Assembly: GCF_947507565.1 (NCBI RefSeq)
Contig: NC_089193.1
Location: 186,001 to 250,000 of the forward strand
Length of the DNA stretch: 64,000 bases
Source: Oscarella lobularis
Taxonomy: Eukaryota; Porifera; Homoscleromorpha; Homosclerophorida; Oscarellidae
Direction: 5' to 3'
Shown piece by piece: positions 1 to 11,400 of the stretch. A program made the position numbers and the translations under genes. Within the stretch, counting starts at the first letter, position 1; every line of letters begins with the position of its first letter. The notes under the pieces are model-generated. The model ran no database searches. It had not been told where the DNA came from and saw only the letters and a program-made list of their open reading frames with translations.

Positions 1-50
1 TCCTTTAGTAAATTACCTTTATCAATCGTCTAGCAAAAAAAACTAAAAAC

Positions 51-2976
51 CTGATCTCCAAATGCAGACGCGTCTAAGTTGCTTTTCATCGGCGCCAATA
101 GGACAGGAGTAACAGCCTCGCGGTAAACGACCGAACGATTGAGCGTCGTGTTGTCAGCCAAATCAAAATCGACGGCGACGTGATTGCACTTACTTTCCTC
201 TCCAAGCTTGCCGGAACACGCAAATAAGTCGACGATTCCACACGTGTCATTGCAACCGTCGCCGTCGTTTCCCGTACCATTCAATGTATCGCACTCTTCA
301 AAGAACTCCCGAATACCATTCCCGCAATTGAAGCACTGGCTCGATCTGTTGAATTCATCGTTGACCGGACACCCAAACCCGTCTAGTATAGTGCAACTGA
401 ACAAATCGCAGCCGACGCCGCTCGAACCGGCATCGCAATCCTCGCCAGGAACTCGAAGTCCGTCGCCGCACGTTTGATTAAAGCAGATCGTCCGTCCTCC
501 CACCGGAACCTGGCAGCCAAATCCATCTTCAAGTAAACAAGCGGCTGAGCATCCGTCTCCATTCTCGTTACCTCCGTCGTCGCACTCTTCAGAATCAACT
601 ATGACAATACCATCGCCGCACACAGGACAATCGACTGTGACGTTACGGCTACTGTCACTGTTGTTATTTAGTGCTTCGCAAATATCTACTAGACTGGTAG
701 CATTGGTTCCATTGATGATAACCCCGAAAACACCTCACGTTTCGTTGACCGAACGTCGATGCCGATTGCCGCCGTTCTTTCGCCGACTTTCGCATTCCAA
801 CAACGCATCGTCGCTTAAGTGTAAAGTAGAACCGGTCCCACTAATCAATCCATCGAATACAGATCTTAGCAAATGAATATTGGCAGAGGACGATCTTAAA
901 TTTTGTGCAGGTTCAATCTGTCCGCATATCACAAAACCTCTAGCTTCCAAAACAGATCTAAGTTCACCAAGCGAAGTAGCTGGACTTGGACACGATCGCA
1001 CAACGTCTAGAATTAAGTCAAAGATGACATCTCGATATAACGATGATTCCTCCGAAATTTGTCGCAGTAATAACGCATCGTCGCGCGAGAAGGTAACGTT
1101 GCAAAGATCGTCCCTACGTAGACAATCTCCGAGACCATTGAACAGACGATGGTCGACAAGACGACATTCTTCGGCAAACGGCATAAACGTGCGATTCAGA
1201 CCGTACACGTCGGCAATGGTGTTGCTTGTCAAATTCGCAAGACAGACTAAGGCTTCGCTAAACCACGTGTCGAAGCTGCTATTACCCTTGGTCTTTGTAG
1301 CACAAGCGGGAGAGAAGAATGTATCGAGATAGTTAGGTGAGTCACAAGGAAAGACGCGTTTTGCGCATTTGATGAAATCGGTGCAGTTGTCAATGCGCGA
1401 CGAACAGCGAGGTTTGGCTGAAAAGAAACGGCACTATATAAGTACGAAGCAAAAAAAATCGTTTTGATCATTTACCTATTTGACATCGTATGCCGCTGAA
1501 ATCTGGTGGACAGGCGCACGTTGAGTCATCAGTGCACGTCCCACCGTTTTCGCACCGCAAAGACGCACATTCGTCATTACCTTAATTAAAAAAATAAAAA
1601 TTACCAAAAAGCGATAAAATCTTCGACTCACATCCAACAGTTGCGGTGACTCGATAAAGATACCGACCACGAACGCCGACGTTAGACGAGCTGGCGATCG
1701 AAAGAACAGAGTTCGTACCGGACAACGGATGATTCTCGAAAGTGCTCAAATCGCTCGCCACGTATCCGATCACAACTCGACCAGCCCACTGAAGTTGATC
1801 GGCGTTCGGGTAATTGAACAATGCGTACGTCGTACGCTCGTCTGAGATTATAACAACTTGAAACGTATTGCGCTAGAACTAAGAATTAACACGTACTATT
1901 GTTATAGCTCTTATGCTTACCAGCGACAAAGAAAAGAAATAGCCTGGCACGCGATCCCACGTGGCAACGAGACCCCACGTCACGGTGAAGGACGTGCTGG
2001 TGAAATTTTTCACGTCGTTGTTTGCTCGCTGAAGAATTTCTGACGAAACGTTGGTGTAGGTTTGATAGAAAACGCTGCCGCCTTCACTAGTATCAACGTC
2101 GGCCCAGAATGGGGCCACAATGGAAGGGAGACCTGAATCTGGAAAAAAAATCGGAGTAAAGCTTGTGTGCGGTACGTCGAATGATACAAGCCCGTTGTTA
2201 GAAATCTACGAGAAAAGGAGAAATGAATCGACAGAAAGAATCACTATAATATTATGCTGGAAGTATACGTAGGCGTTACGATGGCGTGTTTTCCCAATGT
2301 AAAAACACGTTGGTAAAGGAATAGCAGAAGATGCACCGTCATCAAGACTTCGCATTCGAATGTCGCCTTGACCCGAGCCAAACGAATAAAGATTCGAGTT
2401 AATATCTAAGAATAGAAACGCAATAATGAATATGAATATTCAACAAATTCCAAAACGCAGGGGGGGGGGGGGGGGGGGGGGCGGAAATATGATAAGTAAA
2501 TGATAAATATACATGAATGCTTCTGTTCGTTCGGAATTGTGTTCAAACCCTGCACTTTCAGCGGCTAAGCAGCGCGCGTGTGCACGAAGAAAAGGTGATA
2601 GACAAGACGAGCTATAGCCGCCCTTAATTAATATACCACTTCCGTTTATCAAATCACAGCGTCAGCTTCACATCTACTAAATATACACGGAAGCTGAGTG
2701 CGCAATGAGGACCTAACTCCCAAAAGAATGGTTCGCTATCTGAACGCCAAATGGAAACGTACGCTAGATAGCTCGCATGTACAATCGATCGTGAAATGAA
2801 CTGGGAAAGAGGAAGTCGTCTGTCGGAAAGAATAAAGGCGCGATGAACACAATTCTACACTACGAGTAGACGCGCGTTGGGACTCTAACTAATCAACACT
2901 TGCCTTGGCCGTTCACTGCGAACAGGGCACCGCAGAGCAGAAAAAACAGCCCAAACAGCACGTTCAGGAGAAGCAT
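51..2976 (-). CDS. NIDO-EGF-DUF4215 cysteine-rich adhesion protein, 5' part (gene continues off the left edge)
   Basis: I placed six exons on the minus strand: 2904-2976, 2269-2405, 1921-2205, about 1872 to about 1640, 1476-1580 and 51-1417. Frames join correctly at each boundary I checked. Exon 1 encodes a 24-residue hydrophobic signal peptide and would need a GC-AG intron (donor GCAAGT). Exons 2-4 form a nidogen-type NIDO domain (motifs SNLYSFGSGQGD, SNNGLVSFD, APFWADVD, YALFNYPNADQLQW). Exon 5 is an EGF (NDECASLRCENGGTC). Exon 6 holds an unassigned cysteine-rich region and then DUF4215-type repeats (CGDG...EECDDG...GDGC) from about 620 down to 270. NIDO and DUF4215 modules are known from extracellular and adhesive proteins. 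One in-frame TGA at 735-737 interrupts the last exon, so the gene may be a pseudogene, be read through, or contain an error. A paralog lies at 59567-64000. Confidence 0.72.
2460..2481. repeat. Poly-G run (22 G)
   Basis: A run of 22 G lies inside the predicted first intron of the left NIDO gene. On the coding strand it is poly-C. Length is likely polymorphic and prone to sequencing error. Confidence 0.9.
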
Positions 2977-4720
2977 CTTTCTTCGTTTTTTCAGCAGACT
3001 ATTCAACAGTGTGCCGATTCTTTGATTTTCGTTCCCAGGTTTTTTTTGAGGCACTGAGCGGAGAGAAATTGACTTACTGTGCGTACTCTCTCTCTCTGCC
3101 TGGCACGAAATGACAACCGCTCCAAGGAACGTCCGCAAATGAAAACGCACCGCAAATGAATTATTCTTATTTTTTTAAATATCCGCTCGTGCACGGCTTC
3201 GAACAGGCCATGATACGAACGTTCAAACTCAGACTCACGTGAAGCTGCCATTGGGAACGATCCTCTGCATGCCGGTGATCGGCAGCGTCGACTCCGAGCG
3301 CCGTCCTTCAATTCATTGCACAGGACATAATTTCCCTTGAGGGGCCTCGCTTCGAAGCGACAGACAGAATCGCTTAATTAATTAGAAAAGGTCTTGCTAC
3401 GGTTGCTTAATTAAATTACCTATCGAGTCGAAAGACAGCTGTAGCGTTGCAAGGTAAGTCAGATAGGATAAACGCCGCTACCATTTGGTACAAGTGATGA
3501 GCATTGAAGCTTACCTACTTGAAGACGCAAGCAGCCACGAGCAATCTGCAGCTGCACGTATGTACGGACGCGGGCGAGAGTAAGTAGGGCTCTTTCTGTT
3601 TTCATCCGGGTTAACGTTTGAGCTGCTTTGCTTTCGTTCTACAGTTTTCGACGAGCGACCTTGTTAACGGGACTGCCACTTTTCGAATGGGATTCGAAGT
3701 GTTTTTGAGCGGCATGAACTGTTTTCACGAAAGTGAGGCCCCCTAAGGGGTCTCGCCAACAGTTTTTCGAGTTGCAAACCAGAACAAAAGCCTTGCAGGC
3801 AAAAGGTAATCGCTCTGTTTGAAGGCAAACCGAAGGCATAAACTCTGACTGACAGTCGATGGGTCTCATTGGCTTTCCATCGAGCAAAACTCAAAATTGT
3901 CCTTCGCCACTTCGAGGCTCGTCTTTCCTCTGTCGTGCGTCGGAGGCTATTCTCAGATGACGAGAAGCAAGCTTAGAGGTATGTCTGTCTTCAGCTGTAT
4001 TTATGCGTGCGTGCAACGTTCACAGCGATCGCCACGAGCAAAAGTCTTGTGGCCCGGGTGGTCGTGAACCCTCAAAAGGAGCCTCACCTCAACTATTGTT
4101 CGATGAGTAGCTGTCGTCTTCATGTTCTCTTGTAGTGTCTTCCTGATCCCCCCCTTAAAAATAATGGTAACGAACGTGAAATTTTAGTCAGTGTTCTTCC
4201 AACAGACAAGACCCACGTGCCTGCAAATCTGAAAACACTCTAATAAGATGTATCTAATTCATCGTAGGACATGTAGCTGCCTCATTGCCTTCCGGCATGG
4301 CCCACACGGGCCTTTACTGTTCACATATTTTCCTTCGCTTCGCCTATAGTCAGAGGGGGGAGGTCTCACACTTTGACCTGATGATCGTATAGCAAATCAA
4401 GCAAAACATGTGTCGAACAAATAAGGAGACATACATGTACAACAAATTTTTCAGCACGCTTTCAATGTCACATTAATTATTTTGATTCGATTTTGCCCAA
4501 CATGAACGCGTCGTGAGTATAGTGGATTTTATCGTGCGATCTCGCCGGCCACTCAACACCGTCATTCAGATTGTGAGGGTAGCGAACTGTCCCTGCTTTG
4601 CCAGCCCAGTCGAAGTCGATCAGTTTGACGTCGCCTGCTTCGTTCGTCAACAGATTGTATTCTCTGACGTCCTCATGGACAAGGCCGCCCGCTGTGTAAA
4701 TATTCAATTGGCGCAGTAGC
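2860..4720. repeat. Repeat B, copy 1 (promoter and first exon of the NIDO gene plus upstream DNA)
   Basis: This stretch matches 17030-18780 in the same orientation almost throughout. Shared landmarks are the start (ctacgagtagacgcgcgtt), a palindromic tcgcttcgaagcgac near 3350, a motif ending in tctcgccaacag near 3740-3770, and a gaaccctcaaaaggagcc block near 4065. It contains the signal-peptide exon of the left NIDO gene on the minus strand, so it spans that gene's likely promoter. Its distal end contains a kinase-like pseudogene. Older fragments occur at 7340-8050 (inverted), 28572-28620 and 58510-58590. Confidence 0.8.
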
Positions 4721-4880
4721 ATTCTTCTTCATTTGGGCCGACAAGTCGGCGTTGTACCATGCAGGAATTCTTTTTGGCCTCATAAACAGTGACAAAGCCA
4801 GCACAATATTCCATTACAACCAATCGAAATTTCCCGTCACCAATTCTAAAATGATGAAGCTAGGCAGCAAAGTGACCGCC
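4477..4880 (-). pseudogene. Protein-kinase-like fragment (atypical, DFD in place of DFG)
   Basis: The minus strand encodes a catalytic-loop-like stretch, GLVHEDVREYNLL, followed by VKLIDFDWAGKAG and a conserved tail (RYPHNLN). HED replaces HRD and DFD replaces DFG, a pattern I associate with the divergent kinase-like proteins seen in fungi and some invertebrates. Upstream, a hinge-like piece (FRLVVMEYC) lies in a different frame, so at least one frameshift separates the two lobes. A shorter copy of the same sequence ends abruptly at about 18780 in repeat B copy 2. I read it as a decayed gene fragment. The family assignment is from memory of motifs only. Confidence 0.5.
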
Positions 4881-5067
4881 AGCGCAGTGTCGCAGTGCCG
4901 TCGCGACAGTCGACGAATTGACAACGTCTGCCTTGATACCGGTTTCATTTGTCATCTCGGCGAGAAAAACGAGGTAACCTTTTTTCCAATGCACGAACAA
5001 AGGTGACATTGTCTTCATTGAGTCGAATCGAGGCAGGAAGCGAGGCAGCTAAATTTCGTCGAATTTT

Positions 5068-6970
5068 CTGCTCTTACTGAAGAGGTTCACGTGTCTAAGA
5101 AGACTTGAGAATGCGCAAAGAAATTTTACTTGCACGCGATACGTAGTTCCAGGCTGAATGATTATATACATACGTTCTTCGTTATTACTATACGCCTAAA
5201 ACCTATCAAAACTACTGTACGGAAAGACATGAAAGGAAAAAAACGCAATAACAGTGTGAGTCGAAGCAAGAGGTAGTAAAATAAGAGAAAAAAATGTCAC
5301 ACCTCCATCTCTCACCGTATCGGATAGCAAAACGAAATTCTTCGTCGAAGCCTTTTCGCGAGCCAAAACCTAGAGAAACAAAGCCACTATCCGTACAAAA
5401 CAACTACGTACTTACCAAAAAAAGCCGAAATGAAGCGCGTCTGTGTTTGCATGACCCAGGTCGCACCACGTGGAGGTCCAGACGCTTCGCAACCCAGCCG
5501 ACCCTCACCAACGGCATGAATTAGATCAGAACCCACCATAAGTGAGCCTCCGAGGTTCGTTGCCACCCCGGGAGACGGCTATCGCCACCGCCGAAGAGGC
5601 CCGCTCATCGTGTGCTCGACGTGGAGGAGAGCCGGCGAACGCCGACGCTGTCTCGTGTAAGACGGAGCGTGTTTTCCCAGTGCGAAAGCCCCTAGAGGTC
5701 TTAGGGATGCGCCTCTAATCACTTTCGCACCGTTGCTCCAGGACGATGCGTCGGAATATCGCTCGCCCCTCTGGCTCCCTGTCTTCCAACGACTAACAAA
5801 GCGTACGAGCGAGCTCTCAAGCGACGGGGTTACGTAAAGAGGGAGAGCGCCGTGCACGACTTTATGTTCTCCCTCGCGAACGATGACGCCAACTTTTCTC
5901 TCATTGGACGTCGGGTGTGAGTAATTAACCGCAGCGATGTCACGATAGACAGCGTTGCTTTTTGCACCTCTACGCGCAACCAAATAAGGCAATATTTGAA
6001 ACGATCACGCGCGTGCAGCGTTTGTCCCAAAAAAAAAGGGGAACAAGAGACGAGCACGTGCAAGCGTGCATGGCCAAGATGTCGGACATGTGACGTCAGC
6101 GTTTGGCTCACAATCTCGACGAAACGCGACGAAAACGCAATGAAAGGCGACAAGAAACGAAGCTACTTATTCGATCAAGTTCGCGTTTCGAAAGGAACGC
6201 GGCGAACTCGATGGAATCGTTGTGAATTAGAGGACTCGCGATATCGAGTCGTAGATTCGCATAATATCAGTTTAGGGCCCTAGAGTCGAAGCAGAGAGCC
6301 ACGCTTACATTGTTTTCGCTCGTAGAATCAAGAGGAACGCGATCGTTTACCTGCGTTTCGCTTCGAATGCTTGTCTGAACCGCTTCTGACGCCGATTCGT
6401 CAGTTTTCGATCAATCTTTAGTTGTGTAGGGACAATCGATCGCCTAAATCGCAGAATTTCGGAGACTAGCGAAAGAACATTTTACGTCGAGCACGCTAAA
6501 CGTTAAACAAGATGGACGTCGAAACCAGACGAATTCGAGCTTTCGCGACGTTTGGCGCACCGGGAAGCTCCGAGCTTCCAACTGCAAGACAGCGTTTTGA
6601 CCTGCTCAACGCTGGATTGCTTTACGATGATGTTGCGTAAGGCGATTTCCTCGCAAAAGTAAGAAACGTCTTATGAAAGCGTTAGCGCTACGTTTTGCCT
6701 TCTGAAAATATTTTTCTCGTGTACTCAGTGGACTCGAAAGGCAGCAAAAGGCAGGAGAATTCATTCCACGGCACAATCGCTACATGTATTTCACCTCAGC
6801 TTTTTCAGACTATTGCGAATTAGTCAGAAATTTAACTAAACATTGTAGGTCGGTTAGAGAAATACTAAATTTATCAAATAATATTCTCAATAACGTATCT
6901 TTTTCCGAAGGCTTGAGAGTCCTATGCGTTAGGGGTGCATGATTTGAAAGGTCTCTATTCGTTCTGTCAT
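5068..6970 (+). repeat. Repeat A, copy 1 (longest copy)
   Basis: This is the first of four same-orientation copies; the others are about 26000-27955, 48920-50540 and 33926-34322. Copies look roughly 5-8% different by eye. A GC-rich central part is followed by a conserved promoter-like stretch (gacaatcgatcgcctaaatc) and then a short conserved first exon with a GTAAGG donor. All copies sit just beyond the 3' end of a host gene. I recognise no transposase, reverse transcriptase or terminal repeat in it, so it may be a duplicated piece of a host gene's 5' region rather than a self-mobile element. Confidence 0.8.
6512..6942 (+). CDS. Hypothetical two-exon protein of 112 aa carried by repeat A
   Basis: Exon 1 (6512-6636) begins MDVETRRIRAFATFGAPG and ends at a good GTAAGG donor. 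Exon 2 (6729-6942) follows a CTCAG acceptor, and the joined frame stays open to a TGA, giving 112 codons. Exon 1 is preserved as an open frame in the other three repeat A copies (start codons at about 27507, 34071 and 50322). In copy 2, exon 2 has a stop five codons in. In copy 4 it diverges after about 14 codons. In copy 3 it is missing. Among the copies of exon 1 I counted about six silent and nine replacement changes, which is only weak support for selection. I do not recognise the protein. It may be the 5' end of a larger gene that was duplicated. Confidence 0.4.
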
Positions 6971-7339
6971 TTGGATCGACGCACCAATGCCGTACCAAAA
7001 TCTCAGAAGTCACTATCTCACCAAGACTAATCTACAACATTCAAATCGAAAACATCATCCAGTATAATTTAGTAGGTCTATGTCTAAATTATATCTCTGA
7101 TTATATATCTTAACTTATACTCTAGGTTGATCAATTATCTTAGGTGAATGTTCTATACTTTTAATTAGATTGATTTTGGAGAGAAGACAAAGATACGCTA
7201 ACGTAGAAGAAAAAGAACATATCATACTATCAGAGGCTCAATAGCAACAAAAGGTCGCCTCTCAAACATCACCTTATATAGTTGTTAATTAATCACTATC
7301 TGCTTACCTTTCGTCTTTGCTGACGTATTCGTAGATTGC
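6971..7339. other. AT-rich spacer with no gene seen
   Basis: No open frame, splice-consistent exon, or repeat match was found between the end of repeat A copy 1 and the inverted repeat B fragment. Confidence 0.5.
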
Positions 7340-8050
7340 CTTTTCTACGATCTCGATTGAGAACCGACGCTATCGTGCGCGTGGATCAAAGACAGAGCTG
7401 GTAGGCTAGCTGAAGGCAATGACCCCCCCCGCACGAAACAATAAAAATATTGCCTTGTTTGCTTCAAGAAACTGATTTTTCTTACGCTAACAGGATCTCG
7501 AGCTGTCGCGGTGGGTACACAAAAGAGATATAAAAATAAAGATAATAGCAAATCAGGACGTAAGACAATGGGTGAGGACCCCTCTGAGGGTTCATCATCG
7601 CCCGGGCCACGAGACTTACTCGCAGCGACCGCTTTGAACATCGCCCGCTTGGACAATTCTAGACAAAAAAAGACACACCTCTAACCTCCCTTTCGAGAGT
7701 AAGCATTTGACTTACGAGAGACGAACATCGATAGAGCGACGGCTATTTTCGGGACTAGTTCGATAGAGAGCTGCTGAGACGCGTTTACTTCATCGTCCCA
7801 GCGTAGTCCTTTGCAGCGTTTCCAAACAAAACAGTCAAATCTCGGTTGCCAGGCTTTCCTTCGGTTGTGCAATGGGAAAACTGTTGGCGAGACCCCTTAG
7901 GAGGCCTCACTTTTCGCAAGAACGTTAGAAGCACTTCACACCCCCTTCGGACATTGCCGCTGTCGCCAAAAGAGGTACCGGTGGCTCGCGGAAAAATAGT
8001 ACCAAAGTGAAACGTTTGGCGTTTGCTTCTTTCGGTTACCCGGATAAAAT
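7340..8050 (-). repeat. Old inverted fragment of repeat B
   Basis: Read on the minus strand, this region shares blocks with repeat B at about 3600-4090: a ggcccgggcg...gaaccctcagagg block (7560-7615), a ggggtctcgccaacagtttt block (7875-7900) and a tttatccgggtaac block (8035-8050). The matching blocks are separated by divergent sequence, so this copy is much older than the 2860-4720 and 17030-18780 pair. Confidence 0.55.
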
Positions 8051-8434
8051 CGCGTTCACATATCTAAACGTAGTCTAAGAAATTTGTTCTGTCTCAATTA
8101 ATCTGTTTGAAGTTTTTTTCATTTGTTTAATTTGTTTTACATTTGTTTTACATTTTACATTTATATGTATATTGTGAACTCCTTACTTCTGTCTTCATCA
8201 TTGACTAGCTCGATTAGTCAAAAAGATCTTTTACAATTAACGCCTGCAAACGAGTGTTTCAATCCTTAACGATTATAGTAGATCTGATTCTGTCTGTATC
8301 ACATAGAACGTTCACCTAAAAACTATAAACAAATGCAAGAAATAAAACAAAAACAACAATGAAAACAACAGAAATCAACGACAAGCATTAACAGGCAATT
8401 CAGCCATGAAACGTCATCACTTCTAAAGAAAGTC
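8051..8434. other. 3' flank of RTK1, no gene seen
   Basis: AT-rich sequence beyond the RTK1 stop codon, presumably its 3' UTR and spacer. No separate gene is visible. Confidence 0.5.
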
Positions 8435-11400
8435 TCACACGATTTCCTCCGCAACTGCCGAAGTAGCGGAACCAACAACGTATCTGACTTCATCGCCATC
8501 GCCACGGATCATTACCTGCGTCACACTATTGAGACTCCAATCCTCATCACCGCCTTTCGACTCCTCCCATACGCCACGTGATTCCGTGTCGTAAGAAAAA
8601 AGTGAACTGGTAGCATCAAAATCGATATATTGGCTCTGATTTTCGGCTTCAAGCATTTTCCCCAGGAGCTGTGTAAGACGGCTGAACGTCGGGCGATCAT
8701 CAGGATCAGCGCGCCAACACGCAGACATTATCTTGTACCTAAAAAATCAATCTGCAACAAAACATTCTCATTATCAAAAATACTCACAGCTCAGCGGAGC
8801 AGTTTTCTGGGCAGGTTAATCGATTGCCACTACGCAAATGCGACAAAAGCTTCCCACTCGAAACGCAAGGATAGGGGAAAGAGCCTAAAACTCAGAAGTG
8901 TATAAGAAAGAAAAGTGCAGAGACAAGCTCACCAAGAGTACATATTTCCCACATAACAATACCAAAGGACCATCTGAAACGTGGAAGACTTTACTTTCAA
9001 TTAGTGAAATAAACAATAATTTTACACGTCGCTCTGTTCGGAGAAGAGACGTTGTGTAATGGCTTCAATAGACATCCAACGCAGTGGGAGACGTCTTGTG
9101 GTCTTTTGACAATAAGCACCATCGTGATAGACGGATCTCGTTAAACCAAAGTCGGACACTTTAAGTAGTTTATCATCGCAAACGAGAACGTTTCGACAGG
9201 CTAAGTCGCGATGGACTAAACCATTTCCAGACAAATATTCCTATAAGTAGGAATTCAAGAGGAAATTAAGTAGCACGACAATAAGTATCCAAGCGATTTT
9301 ATACCATTCCAGATGCAATTTGCCAAACAAACGACATGAGGTCACGAGCACTAAAGTCCTGCTCACCTTTACTCTCCTTACCTCCTTCATCTGCATGTAA
9401 TATGTTACTGATTTCTTTTGACTCCATATTTCGAATCCTTACCATCAACGACGTTTTTCACTTCACTCAAATCCTCCTCATTCATCTCACGCCACTGATG
9501 GTTATGTGCGCTAAAACCTGGCGACTGCGTGGGCGTTTCATCCTAGAACGACAACGATTAGCTGACAAGAGAAGATAAACGAAAAATCACATGCCTCGCT
9601 TAAGTTTTCACACTTCAAAACGCTTTCATTTGAATGCTGCTCAGTATCATCTGCACACTAAAATTAAAAAAAACGCTACTCTATGCAGTACGACTCTATA
9701 CGTTACGACATATGGATGCGTCCGTCTATAGATGTTAGCTAACAAACCTTGATTTTTCCTTTTCTAAGATAGTTGAGTAAATCGCCATTCATGCAGTATT
9801 CAACAATGAGGCAGAAGGGCTTAGATGTTGTGATGCATCCTAAAAGGCTAACGATGTGTGGATGCTGCCCGATGCGTTTCATCAATTTGATTTCCTCCAA
9901 TAACTCTTGTTCTTCCAGATTCGATTCTAAAAGAATCGCAATTATTTATAGATATCATCGCATTTAAAAAAATAAAAAGAGAGACGATCACACGCTCACA
10001 ACGCACCTTTGAGCATTTTACATGCAACCACCGACTTCTCATCGCCGAAGGAATTTCTATCTTTTCGAGCTAGCATTGACGTACGTCGAGATGGACTATG
10101 GTAAAGATACGCCTTGTACACAACGCCGAAAAAACCGTCGCCTAGCTTTTCGAGAAGAGTCATGTCACCAGAGTTAACTTCCCATTCGTCAGACGGTTCG
10201 GCGAAGTCTGATCCTAAGCCGTTTTTGCGGAAAGCCTTGCGGCGGGCATAAACACCAGCAACAATAAAAACAAAAGCGACAAAAGAAAACGAGAGAGTGA
10301 CTGAAATAGCAATTTTCCATTGAGAGTTCGACTGAGCTGTCGAAACTGAAAGATGTTAAGAAAAGATATAAAAAGTATGAATTTGCTACGGTTTTTCACC
10401 TTCGCAATAGGTTCCATTGCCGGCATAGCCGCGGTGGCACTTGCATTCATGTGATCCTATTGTGTTTATACAGTCTGCCAAGTGGTGGCAGATTTTTGAT
10501 TGTTGACATTCATCAGTGTCGTTGCAAGAGGTACCGTTTCCGCTCCAGCCAGGTAGACACCTGCAGTCGTAGTAACCGTTTTGATTTGTACAATTAGCTT
10601 GCGAATGGCACGAGTTGTTCATCTCGCACTCGTTGACGTCCAGGCAATAACTACCGTTCCCAGTCCAGCCTTCTCGACACGTACAGTTATACCCTCCTTC
10701 ATAATTCGTGCAATAGGCTCCCAAAGGGCATGAGTTATTACTATTAAGCTCGCACTCGTTGACATCGACGCAGATGCTACCGCTTCTTTCCCAGCCATGT
10801 TTGCACTTACACCGATAAGAGCCAGGCTCATTTATGCAGTCTGCGTGAGAAGGACATATGTCTCTTGAATTGCATTCGTCCATATCAACGCATCGACTGT
10901 TATTCAAGGTGCCACCTACGCAACCGCACTCATGCGATCCAAGTGTATTCCTGCATTTTTGATTTCCCTCTTTGCATGAGTATTCACATTCGTCTATATC
11001 TGAATTCCAAGAACGCAGGAGTATATCGTCCTGATCACCGGAATAACCAAAATATAAGTTACCTTCACAATTTGTTCCATTTCCGGTAAATCCAGATTTG
11101 CACATGCAGATGTATGAAGAAATTGTATTTTCACATGTTGCGTTGACGTGACAGTTATCAGCATTATTGGAGCACTCATCGTAATCTAAAGGAAATACGC
11201 AATAGTTTGCGGTAAACTCTTGCTTGAGCAGTAAACCCCATGATCACTGGAAATAAAGAAACTGAGTTACCTTTACATATAGTTCCATTTCCTGAAAATC
11301 CTGGCTTGCAGGTGCAGATGTACGAAGAAATTGTATTTTCGCAAGTGGCGTTGATGTGGCAGCCATCACTGCTGTTGGAGCATTCATCAAAATCTAATAA

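Noticed and set aside
735-737. In-frame TGA as a selenocysteine codon
   Set aside because: The surrounding protein is an extracellular Cys-rich module with no known selenoprotein relation, and I saw no SECIS-like structure.
2440-2652. Minus-strand frame of 70 codons ending in poly-Pro
   Set aside because: The proline run is the translation of the poly-G tract; there is no other support.
5579-5992. Minus-strand frame of 137-145 codons conserved in three repeat A copies (also 26514-26951 and 49210-49638)
   Set aside because: Between copies 1 and 2 nearly all base differences change the amino acid (about 11 replacement to 1 silent), and the frame has no known motif. It looks like a chance open frame in GC-rich repeat DNA.
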